From Phytohabitans flavus (GTDB lineage: Bacteria; Actinomycetota; Actinomycetes; Mycobacteriales; Micromonosporaceae), in contig NZ_AP022870.1 of NCBI RefSeq assembly GCF_011764545.1, forward strand, positions 2,464,001 to 2,528,000: 64,000 bases of DNA. The letters are read 5' to 3'. A model generated the notes under the pieces. It ran no database searches and had not been told where the DNA came from. It saw only the letters and a program-made list of their open reading frames with translations. The translations under genes were made by a program, and so were the position numbers. Shown in pieces: positions 43,287-52,765 of the stretch (the stretch's first letter is position 1; each line of letters starts with the position of its first letter).

Positions 43287-44175
43287 GCCCGCCGGGGCGA
43301 GCCGTACCGCGGTGCTGGTGTGCCAGGGCCGGGCGGTGGCGCACGGCAGGATCGCGCCCGGGCGCTTCGCCGACCCGGTCGCGATGTCGCTGCTGCGCGG
43401 CGACGAGCGGGCCGCCGTCGAGCGGGCCCGCACGGGTACACCGCCGCCGGGCGTCTCGGCCCGCATCGAGTACGAGTCGCTGACCGCGGTCGCGGAGACG
43501 ATGGTGCCGCGCACGGTCGCGATCGACGACGCTGTACGGGCCCGACCCAACCCGCAGCTCGTGATCCTCGGCGCGGGACTTGACGGGCGGGCGTGGCGGA
43601 TGGCCGAGCTGTCCGATGTGGACGTGTACGAAGTGGACCACCCCGCGTCCCAGGCGGACAAGCGCGACCGGGCCGCGGACCTGGAGCCGGTCGCCGGAGC
43701 GCTGCGCTGGGTGCCGGTCGACCTGGCCCGCGACCCGCTCGGATCGGCGCTCGGCGCGGCCGGCCACGACGAAGCGGCCGCGACCACCTGGATCTGGGAG
43801 GGCGTCGTGCCCTACCTCAGCCGACCCGAGGTGGCCGCGACCGTCCGCGCGGTCGCCGAATGCTCGGCGCCCGGCAGCCGGCTCGTCGTCAACTACCAGT
43901 CGCCGTCGCTCAAGGCCACGCTCGGGCTCGGAGTGGCCCGGGTCATGGCCACGCTCTCCCGCCGCCCGGACCCGATGGCCCGGGAGCCGCGCCGCTCGGC
44001 GTGGACCCCGCAACGGCTACGGGACCTGCTCGCCGCCGAGGGCTGGCAGGTGACGAGCGACGACGACCTGCTCACGCTCGCCCAGCAGCGGCCCAGCCCG
44101 GCCCGGCACCCGACCAGCACCCGCAACGGCCGGGTAACGGTCGCGGACCGCGGCGCCTGGCGGCGTCGGCCGTAA
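43273..44175 (+). CDS. Leucine-carboxyl-methyltransferase-like SAM methyltransferase
   Basis: 300 residues from ATG 43273 (ATG 43279 possible). 'VLVCQGRAVAHGRIAPGRFADPVAMSLL', 'ARIEYESLTAVAETMVPRTVAIDDAV', 'QLVILGAGLDGRAWRMAELSDVDVYEVDHPASQADKRDRAADL' and 'TTWIWEGVVPYLSRPEVAATVRAVAECSAPGSRLVVNYQSP' are typical of the PPM1/LCMT-like family (TIGR00027), abundant in actinobacteria; 'VPYL' is the usual 'EGLLMYL' element. Small-molecule or lipid-linked acceptor unknown. Translationally coupled to the hydrolase upstream. Confidence 0.85.
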   Translation: MAMAEPAGASRTAVLVCQGRAVAHGRIAPGRFADPVAMSLLRGDERAAVERARTGTPPPGVSARIEYESLTAVAETMVPRTVAIDDAVRARPNPQLVILGAGLDGRAWRMAELSDVDVYEVDHPASQADKRDRAADLEPVAGALRWVPVDLARDPLGSALGAAGHDEAAATTWIWEGVVPYLSRPEVAATVRAVAECSAPGSRLVVNYQSPSLKATLGLGVARVMATLSRRPDPMAREPRRSAWTPQRLRDLLAAEGWQVTSDDDLLTLAQQRPSPARHPTSTRNGRVTVADRGAWRRRP

Positions 44176-44195
44176 GGCCACACAACAGAACAGGC

Positions 44196-44567
44196 CTAGC
44201 CGTTCGGCCGGGACTCGATCGCCTGGAGCGACCAGCTGTTGCCGTCGGGGTCGCGGAAGTAGACGAAGTTGCCCCATGGCTGCTGGTCGACGTCGCTCGC
44301 CGCCACGCCCGCGTCGAGCAGCTGCTTGCGCGCCGCCTCGGCGTCGGCGACCACGACCTGGATCTCCTGCGTGCCAGGCGTCTTCTCGGTGATGCCCTCG
44401 CCGAGCACGATCGAGCAGGCCGAGCCGGGCGGGGTCAGCTGCACGAAGCGCAGGCCCTCCCGCACCTGGTAGTCGTGGTCGGCGTTGAAGCCCACCTTGA
44501 CGTAGAACTCTTTCGCCCGGTCGACGTCCGTGACCGGGACGGGGATGAGCTCGATCTTCCAGTCCAT
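44196..44567 (-). CDS. VOC/glyoxalase-superfamily protein
   Basis: 123 residues, ATG 44567. Two beta-alpha-beta-beta-beta units: 'IELIPVPVTDVDRAKEFYVKVGFNADHDYQV' and 'QEIQVVVADAEAARKQLLDAGVAASDVDQQPWGNFVYFRDPDGNSWSLQ'. Typical single VOC domain forming a dimer. The metal-ligand pattern is incomplete, so a glyoxalase activity is not implied; related proteins include resistance proteins and unknown dioxygenase-like folds. Convergent with the methyltransferase. Confidence 0.85.
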   Translation of the reverse strand: MDWKIELIPVPVTDVDRAKEFYVKVGFNADHDYQVREGLRFVQLTPPGSACSIVLGEGITEKTPGTQEIQVVVADAEAARKQLLDAGVAASDVDQQPWGNFVYFRDPDGNSWSLQAIESRPNG

Positions 44568-44603
44568 GACCGCACCCTAAAACGGAGGTATGACATTTCC
44601 GCC

Positions 44604-45797
44604 TCAGCCGACGGGGGCATGACGTTCCATGGGCTGTTCAGCGGGGAGGCGGCGGAACAGCAGCCGGTACAGGACCGCGCTGGCCCCGATCACTACCGGC
44701 GACAGCACGAAGCCGGCCGCGACGCTCGCCGTGCCGTCCAGGATCGCGCCGTCGAGCGCGGCGCCGAGGGCCGCGCCGCTCGTGAAGGCGGTCGCCACCC
44801 AGGCGAACGCCTCCGCGGCCGTACCGCTCGGTGCGATCCGGTCCACCGTGACGAACGTGGCGGTCAGCAGCGGCGGCAGCGCGAGGCCACTGAGGACCGC
44901 CAGCGGCAGGAGCACCGGCGGTGACGCCGTGAACGCCAGCGGCAGGTACCCGATGGCCAGCGCGGCGGCGATCCACGGCGCGTGCCGTTCCGCGAGCTTG
45001 ATCTTGGTGTTGATCAGCCCGCCGACCAGCGCGCCGGTGGCCTGGGCGGCGAGCAGCCACCCGGCCCACGAACGGTCGCCGGCGTCCTCGGCCAGCCGGG
45101 TCACCGCCACCGGCAGCGCGCCCACGCCGGCGCCGACCAGCACGATCGCCACCAGCAGCAGCCGCAGCGGCGGGGAGCGGAGCGGGCCGGCCCAGTGGCG
45201 TTCCGCGGCCACCCCACGCCAACGCCGCACGGCGGGCGCGGAGACGAACCAGGCGGCGCCGATCAGTTGCAGCGCCGCGGTCGCGTACAGGCCGGCGGCC
45301 GGGCCACCCGCGCCGATCGCCGCGACCGACACCAGCGGGCCGACGATGAAGATCAGCTCCTGGACGGCGATGTCCAGCGAGTACGCGGTGTGTACCCGCG
45401 ACTCGGGCAGCAGGTCGCGCCAGAGCACCCGCAGCCCGGACTCGAACGGCGGCGCGCCCGCCCCGGCCAGCAGCGCGGCCGGTATCGCGAGGCCGAGCGG
45501 CGGGTCGCCGGCCGCGAGCGCGAGGAAGCCGGCGGTCGAGACCGTGACCCCGGCCAGCATCACCGGCGGTTGGCGCCACCGGTCGGCGATCCGGGCGAGC
45601 ATCGGACCGCCGGCGGCCAGCCCGATCGTGTACGCGGCGACGAGCAGCCCGGCGATGCCGATCGACCAGCGTTCGCGGGCGAAGAGCAGCAGCGCGACCG
45701 GCGAGGACGCGAGCGGGATGCGGCCGACCGTGCTGGCGGCGAGCACGCGGGCCACCTGGGCGGCGCGCAGCACGGTGAACACACCTGAATCGGACAT
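44604..45797 (-). CDS. Major facilitator superfamily transporter
   Basis: 397 residues from ATG 45797. Twelve hydrophobic segments. 'AAQVARVLAASTVGRIPLASSPVALLLFARERWSIGIAGLLVAAYTIGLAAGGPMLARIADRWRQPPVM' includes the MFS loop-2/3 region 'GGPMLARIADRWRQ'. The second half has 'GALVGGLINTKIKLAERHAPWIAAALAIGYLPLAF' and 'FVTVDRIAPSGTAAEAFAWVATAFTSGAALGAALDGAILDG'. Resembles drug/sugar-efflux MFS proteins of the DHA type; substrate unknown. Of the 506-bp gap 45798-46303, only the repeat R5 can be named; short minus-strand open stretches ('SHCAFRQWITPDLPLYGNDHERGDFAP', 'MFDTLGGMGTYRRLGEAVRVTRDLG') may be gene fragments. Confidence 0.85.
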   Translation of the reverse strand: MSDSGVFTVLRAAQVARVLAASTVGRIPLASSPVALLLFARERWSIGIAGLLVAAYTIGLAAGGPMLARIADRWRQPPVMLAGVTVSTAGFLALAAGDPPLGLAIPAALLAGAGAPPFESGLRVLWRDLLPESRVHTAYSLDIAVQELIFIVGPLVSVAAIGAGGPAAGLYATAALQLIGAAWFVSAPAVRRWRGVAAERHWAGPLRSPPLRLLLVAIVLVGAGVGALPVAVTRLAEDAGDRSWAGWLLAAQATGALVGGLINTKIKLAERHAPWIAAALAIGYLPLAFTASPPVLLPLAVLSGLALPPLLTATFVTVDRIAPSGTAAEAFAWVATAFTSGAALGAALDGAILDGTASVAAGFVLSPVVIGASAVLYRLLFRRLPAEQPMERHAPVG

Positions 45798-46067
45798 GGG
45801 GGACACTCCCGGTGTTCAGGGCGACTGGGGCGACGGCGGGGCCACAACGGCCGGGCCGGTCAGGGAGCGAAGTCGCCCCGCTCGTGGTCGTTGCCATAGA
45901 GCGGGAGGTCAGGCGTGATCCACTGGCGGAAGGCACAGTGCGAGATCACGGCGTCACCGTACCACTGTCGATGACCGCGGCCGTCCGGGCTGCTGGAGGT
46001 GGTGGGCAAGCTCGACGCCACCGCCGACCGCAAGGCATAGCCCCTAGAAGCATTTGACCCATAAAGA

Positions 46068-46138
46068 TTGAGCTACCGCGACGTCCGCGGTGGTCCGGAC
46101 CGCTGCTCCCGCGGCCTCACCCTCCGCGTTTCACAACC
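46068..46138 (+). repeat. Dispersed ~70-bp extragenic repeat, copy R5
   Basis: TTGAGCTACCGCGACG, GGTCCGGACC and CCGCGGCCTCACCCTCCGCG blocks. At the IS110 target position it reads CG instead of CA. It lies in the gap between the MFS gene and the DUF2254 gene. Confidence 0.85.
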
Positions 46139-46303
46139 GAAACCCAGGCCGATCGCGGTGGCTAAGTCGACGGGGCCGCCGAGGTCGCGGGTCACGCGCA
46201 CGGCCTCACCGAGACGCCTGTACGTACCCATCCCGCCGAGCGTATCGAACATCGTCTCGCTCGAGAACGACCCGCGCCGGCGTCGCCGTGGCGCTCCTCG
46301 CCG

Positions 46304-47664
46304 TCACCCGGTGCGAGTGGTGGCGGATCGCCAGCGTGGCCGGCGATCGCCCGACCGAAAATGATCAGCGCGGGCAGCCTGGGTCAGGAGGGGGTGTCGG
46401 CGAGAAGTACCCAAGTGGCGGTCGAGTTCCGCGCGCGCCGCTTCCCGGCCGGGCAGGCCGGCGGAGGCCGCCTGGAGCATGCGTATCGTCTCCGTGACGG
46501 TCTCGCGGACCAGGGGATGATCCGCCGAGTAGACGTTGATCTGGTCGAACGCGTGCCGGACGTAGGCGGCGTGGTCAAGGTCGTTGGGTGTGAGCAGGAC
46601 CCGCCCGGACTCGTCCCGGACCGATCGGGCGGGCAGGTCGGCCATGAGCAGGGGACGCATCAGTGAGCCGAGCCGCGCGACGGCTTCGGCGGCGGTGGTG
46701 GGGTCGTTGACGTCCGAGAGCCCGCGTAGGGCGAGGTCGTTGAGCTGGCGGATCCCGAAGTCGATGTCGTGTTGCATGCTGCGGGCGGCGGCGGTGACGA
46801 CGCTCCGCGCCACCAGCTGGCCGATCCGGTGCTGCTGGTCGGCCGGTGGTGGCGGCCACAGGGTCACCAGGGGCGTGTCCTTGGTGAGGTAGGCGCCGAC
46901 CCGGGTCTCCAACCGTATGACGGTCCCCTCGGGCACGGCGGTCATAAGGCCCCGCCTGCTGATCTGTTGGACCCACCCGTCGAACGGCGCCGTGATCACC
47001 AGCGAGGGGCCGAGCGAGCCCGGCTCGGGGGTGTCACCGGTTCACCCACCTGCCCTCCGCTGTGCCGCCCGTAGGGCAGTCCGGCGATGAGGTACAGCGA
47101 CTCCGCCAGTACCCGGCGCATGATGTTGCCGATGTACTGCTGGCGGATGACGCGGTCGAGATAGGCGACGATCCCGAGCACCGAGCCCAGCGTGAGCACC
47201 AGCGCGAACAACACCGTGTACGGCGGTGCGAACTCCTGGGCGACGTCCACCCGGGCAAGGGCGACCACGCAGAACGCGAACGTGGACAGCAGCAGCCCGA
47301 TCAGCAGGTGGCTGAAGCGGTCCCGCCAGAAGCCGCGCAGAACCCGCGGCGAGAACTGGCGGCTGACCAGGTGCAGCGAGATCAGCAACAGGGAGAACAC
47401 GACCGCGGCCGCGGTGATCATCGCCCCGGCGATCGTGCTCAGCAGCACCGTGACCACTTCGGGCGCGAACTGGAACCGCTCCGGTATCACCGGGCCGATC
47501 TTGCGATGGTCCAAATGGTCGAAGAACTCGGCCAACACCAACGCGGAGATCAGCATGACCGTCGGCAGGAACAGCAGGCTCTCGCGCAGGCGATCCACCA
47601 AGGTCCCCAGCCGCAGTCCCGTCAGCTCACGGTACCGCCGCGGCTTTCCTACTGAATCGGGCAT
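46304..47664 (-). CDS. DUF2254 membrane protein (frame break)
   Basis: About 453 residues after repair, start ATG 47664. The N-terminal half has about four membrane spans ('LRESLLFLPTVMLISALVLAEFFDHLD', 'VTVLLSTIAGAMITAAAVVFSLLLISLHLVSRQFSPRVLRGFWRDRFSHLLIGLLLSTFAFCVVAL', 'VLFALVLTLGSVLGIVAYLDRVIRQQYIGNI'). After a break at the run 47027-47031, the soluble half reads 'SLVITAPFDGWVQQISRRGLMTAVPEGTVIRLETRVGAYLTKDTPLVTLWP' and 'QHDIDFGIRQLNDLALRGLSDVNDPTTAAEAV'. This is the COG4325/DUF2254 pattern. Function unknown. One added base restores the frame. Confidence 0.8.
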
Positions 47665-47708
47665 ATCATGACTCTACGGCTGGAGAGGCTACTAGACGCG
47701 GAGGGCGC

Positions 47709-48245
47709 CTAAGGGAGGCCGCCGGCGGCCAGCCAGCCTTCGACGCTGCGGGCGTACGCCTGCACCATCACCGCCTCGGCACGGTGGCCGGTGATCAGGT
47801 CGGACGCGCCGGCGACTGAGTGGCCGCGCAGGCGCAGTACCGCGTACGCCAGCATCACCGAGCGGCGGCGGCCCTGGTGGCAGTGGATGAGGACGCGCGC
47901 GTCCGGATCGCCGTCGAGCACGCCCGCGGCGAAGTGGGCGGCGGCCGACCACAAGCGTGGGTGTTGGTGCTGGCCGAAGTCGAGCAGCGGTACGTGCACG
48001 ACCCGGCCCGGCCCGAAGAGCGCCCGCTCGACGGCCAGGTCCTGGGACAGCCAGATCTGCGCCCGGGACCGGCAGTTGACCACGTGGGTGACGCCCAGCG
48101 CGGGCAGGCCCGGGAGGGCGGTGGCGAGCGGCAGGTTGCCGATCGCGATCCGCTCGTCGCCGATCCAGCTCAGCGGGATCGCGCGCCGGTCCGGCCGGTA
48201 CACCCGGGTGCTGTAGATGTAGTACCGCTGCTGCCAAGCCGCCAT
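47709..48245 (-). CDS. Dual-specificity-type protein phosphatase
   Basis: 178 residues, ATG 48245. The P-loop 'VLIHCHQGRRRSVMLAYAVLRLRGHSV' carries the HCxxGxxRS catalytic motif (~121-130). The general acid Asp is probable in 'VHVPLLDFGQHQHP'. 'WIGDERIAIGNLPLATALPGLPALGVTHVVNCRS' is the usual DSP N-terminal element ('HVVNC'). Cytoplasmic; substrate phosphoprotein, phosphoinositide or glucan unknown. Confidence 0.85.
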   Translation of the reverse strand: MAAWQQRYYIYSTRVYRPDRRAIPLSWIGDERIAIGNLPLATALPGLPALGVTHVVNCRSRAQIWLSQDLAVERALFGPGRVVHVPLLDFGQHQHPRLWSAAAHFAAGVLDGDPDARVLIHCHQGRRRSVMLAYAVLRLRGHSVAGASDLITGHRAEAVMVQAYARSVEGWLAAGGLP

Positions 48246-48297
48246 GTTTCCAGATTAGGCTGGCCAGGCCCGGGGTGAGGCCGCGTTGACCAGGCAC

Positions 48298-48323
48298 GCG
48301 GCGGGCGGTGGGCCGCCCGCCGC
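48298..48323 (-). terminator. Hairpin after the mannanase gene
   Basis: Perfect 11-bp stem GCGGCGGGCGG with its complement and a 4-nt loop, located just beyond the stop of the minus-strand GH5 gene. Confidence 0.7.
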
Positions 48324-48339
48324 GCGTGAGGCCCCGGTG

Positions 48340-49722
48340 TCAGGTCGCGGTGCAGGACAGCGTGGGCGCGCCGTTGCTGCCGGTCCACGAGCCGAGGAAG
48401 CCGAAGTTGGTGCTGGCTCCCGCGCCGAGGCCGCCGTTGTAGCTGACGTTGCGGGCGGTCGCGGTGGTGCCGCTGGTCGTCACGGTCGCGTTCCAGGCCT
48501 GGGTGACGCGCTGGCCGTTCGGGAACGTGAGCGTGACGGTCCAGCCGCTGATCGCGCCGCTACCGGCGGTGACCCGCACGTCGCCCTGGAAGCCACCCGG
48601 CCATTGACCCGTGTTCGAGTACGCGGCCGTGCAGGTTCGGTTGCCCGGCGGCGGCGTCGTGACCGGCGGCGTTGTAACCGGCGGAGTGGTGACGGGTGGG
48701 GTCGTGACCGGTGGAGTGGTCACCGGCGGCGTGGTCGTGGGCGGGGCCCCGCCGAAGATCGTCGCCTCCCGCGCGGTCGCCTTGATGCCGTTGGCGCCGT
48801 TGAAGATGCGCTGCCCCCAGGTGGTGAGCTGGCTGGCGTTGAAGTTGGTGGCCATGTCGAGGATCGGGTCGGTGTTGCCGCTCCACGACCAGCCGAGGTA
48901 CCCGATGCCGCGGGCCTGCGCCTCGGCCAGAATCGTGTCGTGGTCCACCTCGCCCGAGTTGAACCGCCAGCCGAACTCGCCGACGACCAGCGGCCACCCG
49001 TTCGACTGGAAGCGGTTGAGGTAGTCGGTGATGCTCGCGGCCGTGTTGAACACCGCGTACATGTGGATGGAGAGCACGGTGTTGCGCCGGCTGTCCGCGT
49101 TGAGGATCGTCTGCGCGTTGTCCCGCATCACGAACTGCCAGTCCTGCCCCCAGTTCGGCGCGTCGACCATCAGCAGGTGTTCGAAGCCGTTGGTGCGCAT
49201 CTTCTGGATCGCGGCGGTGGTGGCGGCCGTCCACTGTGCCGCGTTGGTGTTGCCGATCGGCTCGTTGCCGATGTTGATGACGACGTAGTTCTCCTGGCCG
49301 ACGAGCGCGCTCTTCTGGCTGATCCAGTAGTTGACCGCCTCGTCGAGGCTGGCGGCCGCGCCCTCCTCGCCGTACCCGGTGGTGTCGTGCACCTCCAGGA
49401 CGCAGATCATCCGGTTCTGCTTGCACAGGGTGATGACGTTGGCGACATCGGTGGAGGGACCCCAACGCTTGCCGCTGCCCAGCACAACGCGCACCGTGTT
49501 GGCGCCGAGCGCCTTGATGTTCGCGAACGAGCCCGTCTGGCCGGTGAACCAGACATGCGGGTGGTTGACGCCCCGCATGACGAACCGCTGGCCGTTCGCC
49601 TCGACGATGTTCGCGCCGCTGACGTGCAGGCCCACGGCGGCGTCGGCCGGCCGCACGAACATCAGGATGGATGCCGCGGCGGCCACCAGGGCGACGCCGA
49701 GGACGGTGAGCTGTCTTCTCAT
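48340..49722 (-). CDS. Secreted GH5 beta-mannanase with CBM2
   Basis: 460 residues, ATG 49722 (MRRQLTVLG). Signal peptide to 'RPADA'. GH5 catalytic domain: 'VMRGVNHPHVWF', 'VVLGSGKRWGPS', acid/base Glu in 'VINIGNEPIGN' (~153), nucleophile Glu in 'LVVGEFGWRFN' (~248), 'YLGWSWSGN'. This is the GH5_8 endo-beta-1,4-mannanase pattern. A Pro/Thr linker of six PPVTT-type units (~325-355) connects to a CBM2 cellulose-binding module (~360-460: 'CTAAYSNTGQWPGGFQGDVRVTAGSGAISGWTVTLTFPNGQRVTQAWNA'). Degrades mannans in plant cell-wall material while bound to cellulose. Confidence 0.92.
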   Translation of the reverse strand: MRRQLTVLGVALVAAAASILMFVRPADAAVGLHVSGANIVEANGQRFVMRGVNHPHVWFTGQTGSFANIKALGANTVRVVLGSGKRWGPSTDVANVITLCKQNRMICVLEVHDTTGYGEEGAAASLDEAVNYWISQKSALVGQENYVVINIGNEPIGNTNAAQWTAATTAAIQKMRTNGFEHLLMVDAPNWGQDWQFVMRDNAQTILNADSRRNTVLSIHMYAVFNTAASITDYLNRFQSNGWPLVVGEFGWRFNSGEVDHDTILAEAQARGIGYLGWSWSGNTDPILDMATNFNASQLTTWGQRIFNGANGIKATAREATIFGGAPPTTTPPVTTPPVTTPPVTTPPVTTPPVTTPPPGNRTCTAAYSNTGQWPGGFQGDVRVTAGSGAISGWTVTLTFPNGQRVTQAWNATVTTSGTTATARNVSYNGGLGAGASTNFGFLGSWTGSNGAPTLSCTAT

Positions 49723-49953
49723 GACCTTCCTCAAAGGGGAGGCCCCGGGAGCCCGGGGCAGGAGGGGTCCGCGAAGGACCCGCTGATCTCTGCCCGGCTC
49801 ACCGCGGAAATCAGCGTAGGTCAATGCGCCAGCCGCGCGCAACGCCCCCATCTGGGCCAGACCGCCGGTTAGGGTCTGGGATCATGCGCAAGAGCGAACC
49901 ACGCACCGACCGACGCGCCCGGATCCACGTGGGCGGCTGACAGGGGTACAGCC

Positions 49954-51000
49954 ATGGACGTCCGACTCATCACCGAGGACGGGATCGAGCAGCGGCCGGC
50001 CGCCGACCTGCCCGCGCTGCTCGCCGACGACACCGCGCTGATCTGGGTCGACGTGCCGAGCTGCGACCCGACCGCGGCGAAGGTGCTCCGGGACGTCTTC
50101 AAGTTCCACCCCATGGCCGTGGCCGACTGCGTCGAGCGCAACCGCGTACCGAAGGTGCACGCGTACCCCGACCACGTCTTCGTGGTACTGCACGCACCTG
50201 AGCGCGGCAGCCGCGGCCACGTGCACTACCTGGAGCTCGACCAGTTCGTGGGGGAGAACTACCTGGTCACCGTCCACGGCCCGCTCAACCCGGCGGTCGA
50301 GCCGCAGGCCGCGCTCCGCGAGACCGGCGCGGTGCTGGCCCGTATCGAGTCGGGGCGGCTGCGCCCGCGCACCCCGTTCGACCTGTCGCACGCGATCGCC
50401 TCCGCGCTCACCCGTAACCAGGAGGCGTACATCGAGACGGTCACGACCGACGTGTGGCAGCTTGAGCAGCGGGTAACCGGCGGCAACGTCGGCGAGCCCG
50501 AGGAGTTTCTCAACGAGCTCTTCCGGGCCCGGCACGGCCTGCTCGCGGTACGCACGATGAGCGCGCTGAGCAGCGCCATCTACGGCCGGATGGCGGCTTT
50601 CACCGGGATCTCCGAGGACGGCCACCAGCGGGTCGCCGACATCGCCGACCGCTTCGAACGGGTCCGCAGCCTCGCCGACGGGGAGCGTGAATACCTGCAA
50701 GGCGTCATCGAGTTCTACCAGACGATCCTCGTCATCAAGGCGGCGCTCGTCGGCCAGGCGCAGAACGAGGAGGTCAAGCGCCTGACCGAGGCGAGCTACG
50801 CGCAGAACGAGGAGGTCAAGAAGATCTCCGCGTGGGCGGCGATCCTTTTCGCGCCGGCCCTGGTCGGCACCGTGTACGGCATGAACTTCGAGCACATGCC
50901 CGAGACGAAGTGGCTGCTCGGCTATCCGGCGGCGCTCGCGGTGATGTTCATTGCCTCGTTCGTCCTCTATCGCGTCTTCAAACGCCGTGGGTGGCTCTAG
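49954..51000 (+). CDS. corA: CorA-family divalent cation (Mg2+/Co2+) channel
   Basis: 348 residues, ATG 49954. A long cytoplasmic N-terminal domain ('ALIWVDVPSCDPTAAKVLRDVFKFHPMAVADCVERNRVPKVHAYPDHVFVVLHAP') and coiled helices ('YLQGVIEFYQTILVIKAALVGQAQNEEVKRLTEASYAQNEEVKKISAWAAILFAPALVGTVYGMNFEHMPE') lead to two C-terminal spans. The signature YGMN (~308) lies at the end of the first span; the Arg-rich tail is cytoplasmic. Pentameric channel by family. The repeated 'AQNEEVK' unit is typical of the actinobacterial subgroup. Confidence 0.92.
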   Translation: MDVRLITEDGIEQRPAADLPALLADDTALIWVDVPSCDPTAAKVLRDVFKFHPMAVADCVERNRVPKVHAYPDHVFVVLHAPERGSRGHVHYLELDQFVGENYLVTVHGPLNPAVEPQAALRETGAVLARIESGRLRPRTPFDLSHAIASALTRNQEAYIETVTTDVWQLEQRVTGGNVGEPEEFLNELFRARHGLLAVRTMSALSSAIYGRMAAFTGISEDGHQRVADIADRFERVRSLADGEREYLQGVIEFYQTILVIKAALVGQAQNEEVKRLTEASYAQNEEVKKISAWAAILFAPALVGTVYGMNFEHMPETKWLLGYPAALAVMFIASFVLYRVFKRRGWL

Positions 51001-51006
51001 GACTTG

Positions 51007-51798
51007 TCAGCGCGCGGTGTTGCGGTTGTACCGCGACTTGGCCCACCAGAAGCTGAGCACCGTGATGGCCGCGCACCAGGCGGCCGCGCCGATGGCGTTG
51101 GCGCCGATCCCGGTACCGAGCAGCAGCCCGCGCAGGGTTTCCATGATGGGTGTGAACGGCTGGTACTCGGCGAACCAGCGCACCGCCGTGGGCATCGAGT
51201 CGGTGGGGACGAAGCCGCTGCCGAGGAATGGCAGCAGCACCAGCGGCATGGGCAGGTTGCTGGCCGACTCGACGGTCTTGGCGACGAGGCCGAGGGCGAC
51301 CGACAGCGAGGTGAGTGCGAGGGCGGTCATGGCCAGTACGCCGGCCGCGGCGACCCATTCGACCAGGTTGGCGTTCGGGCGGAAGCCGACGAGCAGGGCG
51401 ATGCCGACGACGACCGCCAGGCCGAGCATGGTCTGGATGACGGCGCCGACGACGTGGCCGGTCAGCACCGACGGGCGGAAGATCGCCATCGTACGGAACC
51501 GGGCGATGATGCCTTCGGTCATGTCCATGGCCACCGTTATCGCTGTTCCCTGCGCGGTGCCGGCGATGGCCATGAGCAGGATGCCGGGTACGACGTAGTT
51601 GGCGTAGGCCGCGCGGCCGCCCGAAGCTCCGCCGAGGCCGTTGCCGAGCGTGCCGCCGAAGACGTAGACGAACAGCAGCAGGAAGATGACCGGCATACCG
51701 ATCACCATGAACGTCAGCGACGGGTAGCGGCGCATGCGCAGCAGGTTGCGCCGCAGCATCGTGTTGGAGTCGCGCACGGCGAGGGGCAGCGTGGTCAC
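51007..51798 (-). CDS. ABC-2-type exporter permease, DrrB-like
   Basis: 263 residues from GTG 51798. Six spans. 'MLRRNLLRMRRYPSLTFMVIGMPVIFLLLFVYVFGGTLG', 'YANYVVPGILLMAIAGTAQGTAITVAMDMTEGIIARFRTMAIFRPSVLTGHVVGAVIQTMLGLAVVVGIALLVGFRPNA' and 'FGLV...FAEYQPFTPIMETLRGLLLG'-like ending match the daunorubicin-resistance type. Last gene of the RHH-DUF4097-ABC operon; it starts 4 bp inside the ATPase end. Exported compound unknown. Confidence 0.88.
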   Translation of the reverse strand: MTTLPLAVRDSNTMLRRNLLRMRRYPSLTFMVIGMPVIFLLLFVYVFGGTLGNGLGGASGGRAAYANYVVPGILLMAIAGTAQGTAITVAMDMTEGIIARFRTMAIFRPSVLTGHVVGAVIQTMLGLAVVVGIALLVGFRPNANLVEWVAAAGVLAMTALALTSLSVALGLVAKTVESASNLPMPLVLLPFLGSGFVPTDSMPTAVRWFAEYQPFTPIMETLRGLLLGTGIGANAIGAAAWCAAITVLSFWWAKSRYNRNTAR

Positions 51799-52736
51799 GG
51801 CGTGGTGGTCCTTTCGCGGTTTGGGTGACCGGTGAGGGCGAGGAAGACGTCGTCCAGGTCGGGCAGGTGCATCGACAGGCTCACGGCGTCGACGGAGGCG
51901 TGGTCGAGTTGGTCGAGCAGGGCGCGCAGGGAACGCACGCTGCCGTCGTTGGGCAGCTGGATGGTGAGGGCCTCGCCGTCGCGTACGGGTGCGTCGAGCA
52001 CCTGGGACGCGAACTGGAACTCGTCCGGATCGGCGAACTGAAGGCGTACGTGACCGCCGGGGACCAGGCGCTTGAGCTCGTCGGGGGTGCCCTGGGCGAC
52101 CAGGCGTCCGTGGTCGAGGACGGCGACGTGGTCGGCGAGTTGGTCGGCCTCTTCCAGGTACTGCGTGGTGAGGAAGATAGTGACGCCATCGGCGGCGAGG
52201 TCTCGGATGACGTCCCACATGCCGCGCCGGCTGCGCGGGTCGAGGCCGGTGGTCGGCTCGTCGAGGAAAATGACGCGGGGTCGCCCGACGAGGGTCATGG
52301 CGAGGTCGAGCCGCCGACGCATGCCACCGGAGTAGGTGGATACCGGTTTGCCCGCCTCCTGGGTCAGGTCGAAGTGCTGGAGCAGCTCCGCGGTGCGCCG
52401 GCGGCGGGCCGCCTTGTCCAGGTGGTGCAGGTCGGCCATGAGGTTCAGGTTTTCCTGGCCGGTGAGCAGGTTGTCCACGGCGGAGAACTGGCCGGTGACG
52501 CCGATCAGGTCGCGTACCGCGTCCGGCTCCCGGGTCACGTCGTGGCCGAGGATGGCGGCGTCGCCGCCGTCGGCGTTGATCAAAGTGGACAGGATCTGCA
52601 CGGTGGTCGTCTTGCCGGCGCCGTTGGGGCCGAGCAGCGCGAAGATCGTGCCTTCGGCGATCCGGAGGTCGATGCCGTCGAGCACGACCTTGTCGCCATA
52701 GGACTTGCGCAGGCCGGTCAGGGTGATCGCGGTCAT
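51795..52736 (-). CDS. ABC exporter ATPase, DrrA-like
   Basis: 313 residues, ATG 52736. Walker A 'ALLGPNGAGKTTTVQILSTLINADGGDAAILGHDV', signature 'VSTYSGGMRRRLDLAMTLVGRPRVIFLDEPTTGLDPRSRRGMWDVI', H-loop 'TIFLTTQYLEEADQLADHVAVLDHGRLVAQGTPDELK'. The C-terminal ~90-residue DrrA extension is 'HLPDLDDVFLALTG'. Paired with the permease downstream. Confidence 0.92.
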   Translation of the reverse strand: MTAITLTGLRKSYGDKVVLDGIDLRIAEGTIFALLGPNGAGKTTTVQILSTLINADGGDAAILGHDVTREPDAVRDLIGVTGQFSAVDNLLTGQENLNLMADLHHLDKAARRRRTAELLQHFDLTQEAGKPVSTYSGGMRRRLDLAMTLVGRPRVIFLDEPTTGLDPRSRRGMWDVIRDLAADGVTIFLTTQYLEEADQLADHVAVLDHGRLVAQGTPDELKRLVPGGHVRLQFADPDEFQFASQVLDAPVRDGEALTIQLPNDGSVRSLRALLDQLDHASVDAVSLSMHLPDLDDVFLALTGHPNRERTTTP

Positions 52737-52765
52737 GGTTCCTCGTTTCTTGACGAGAGGGGTGG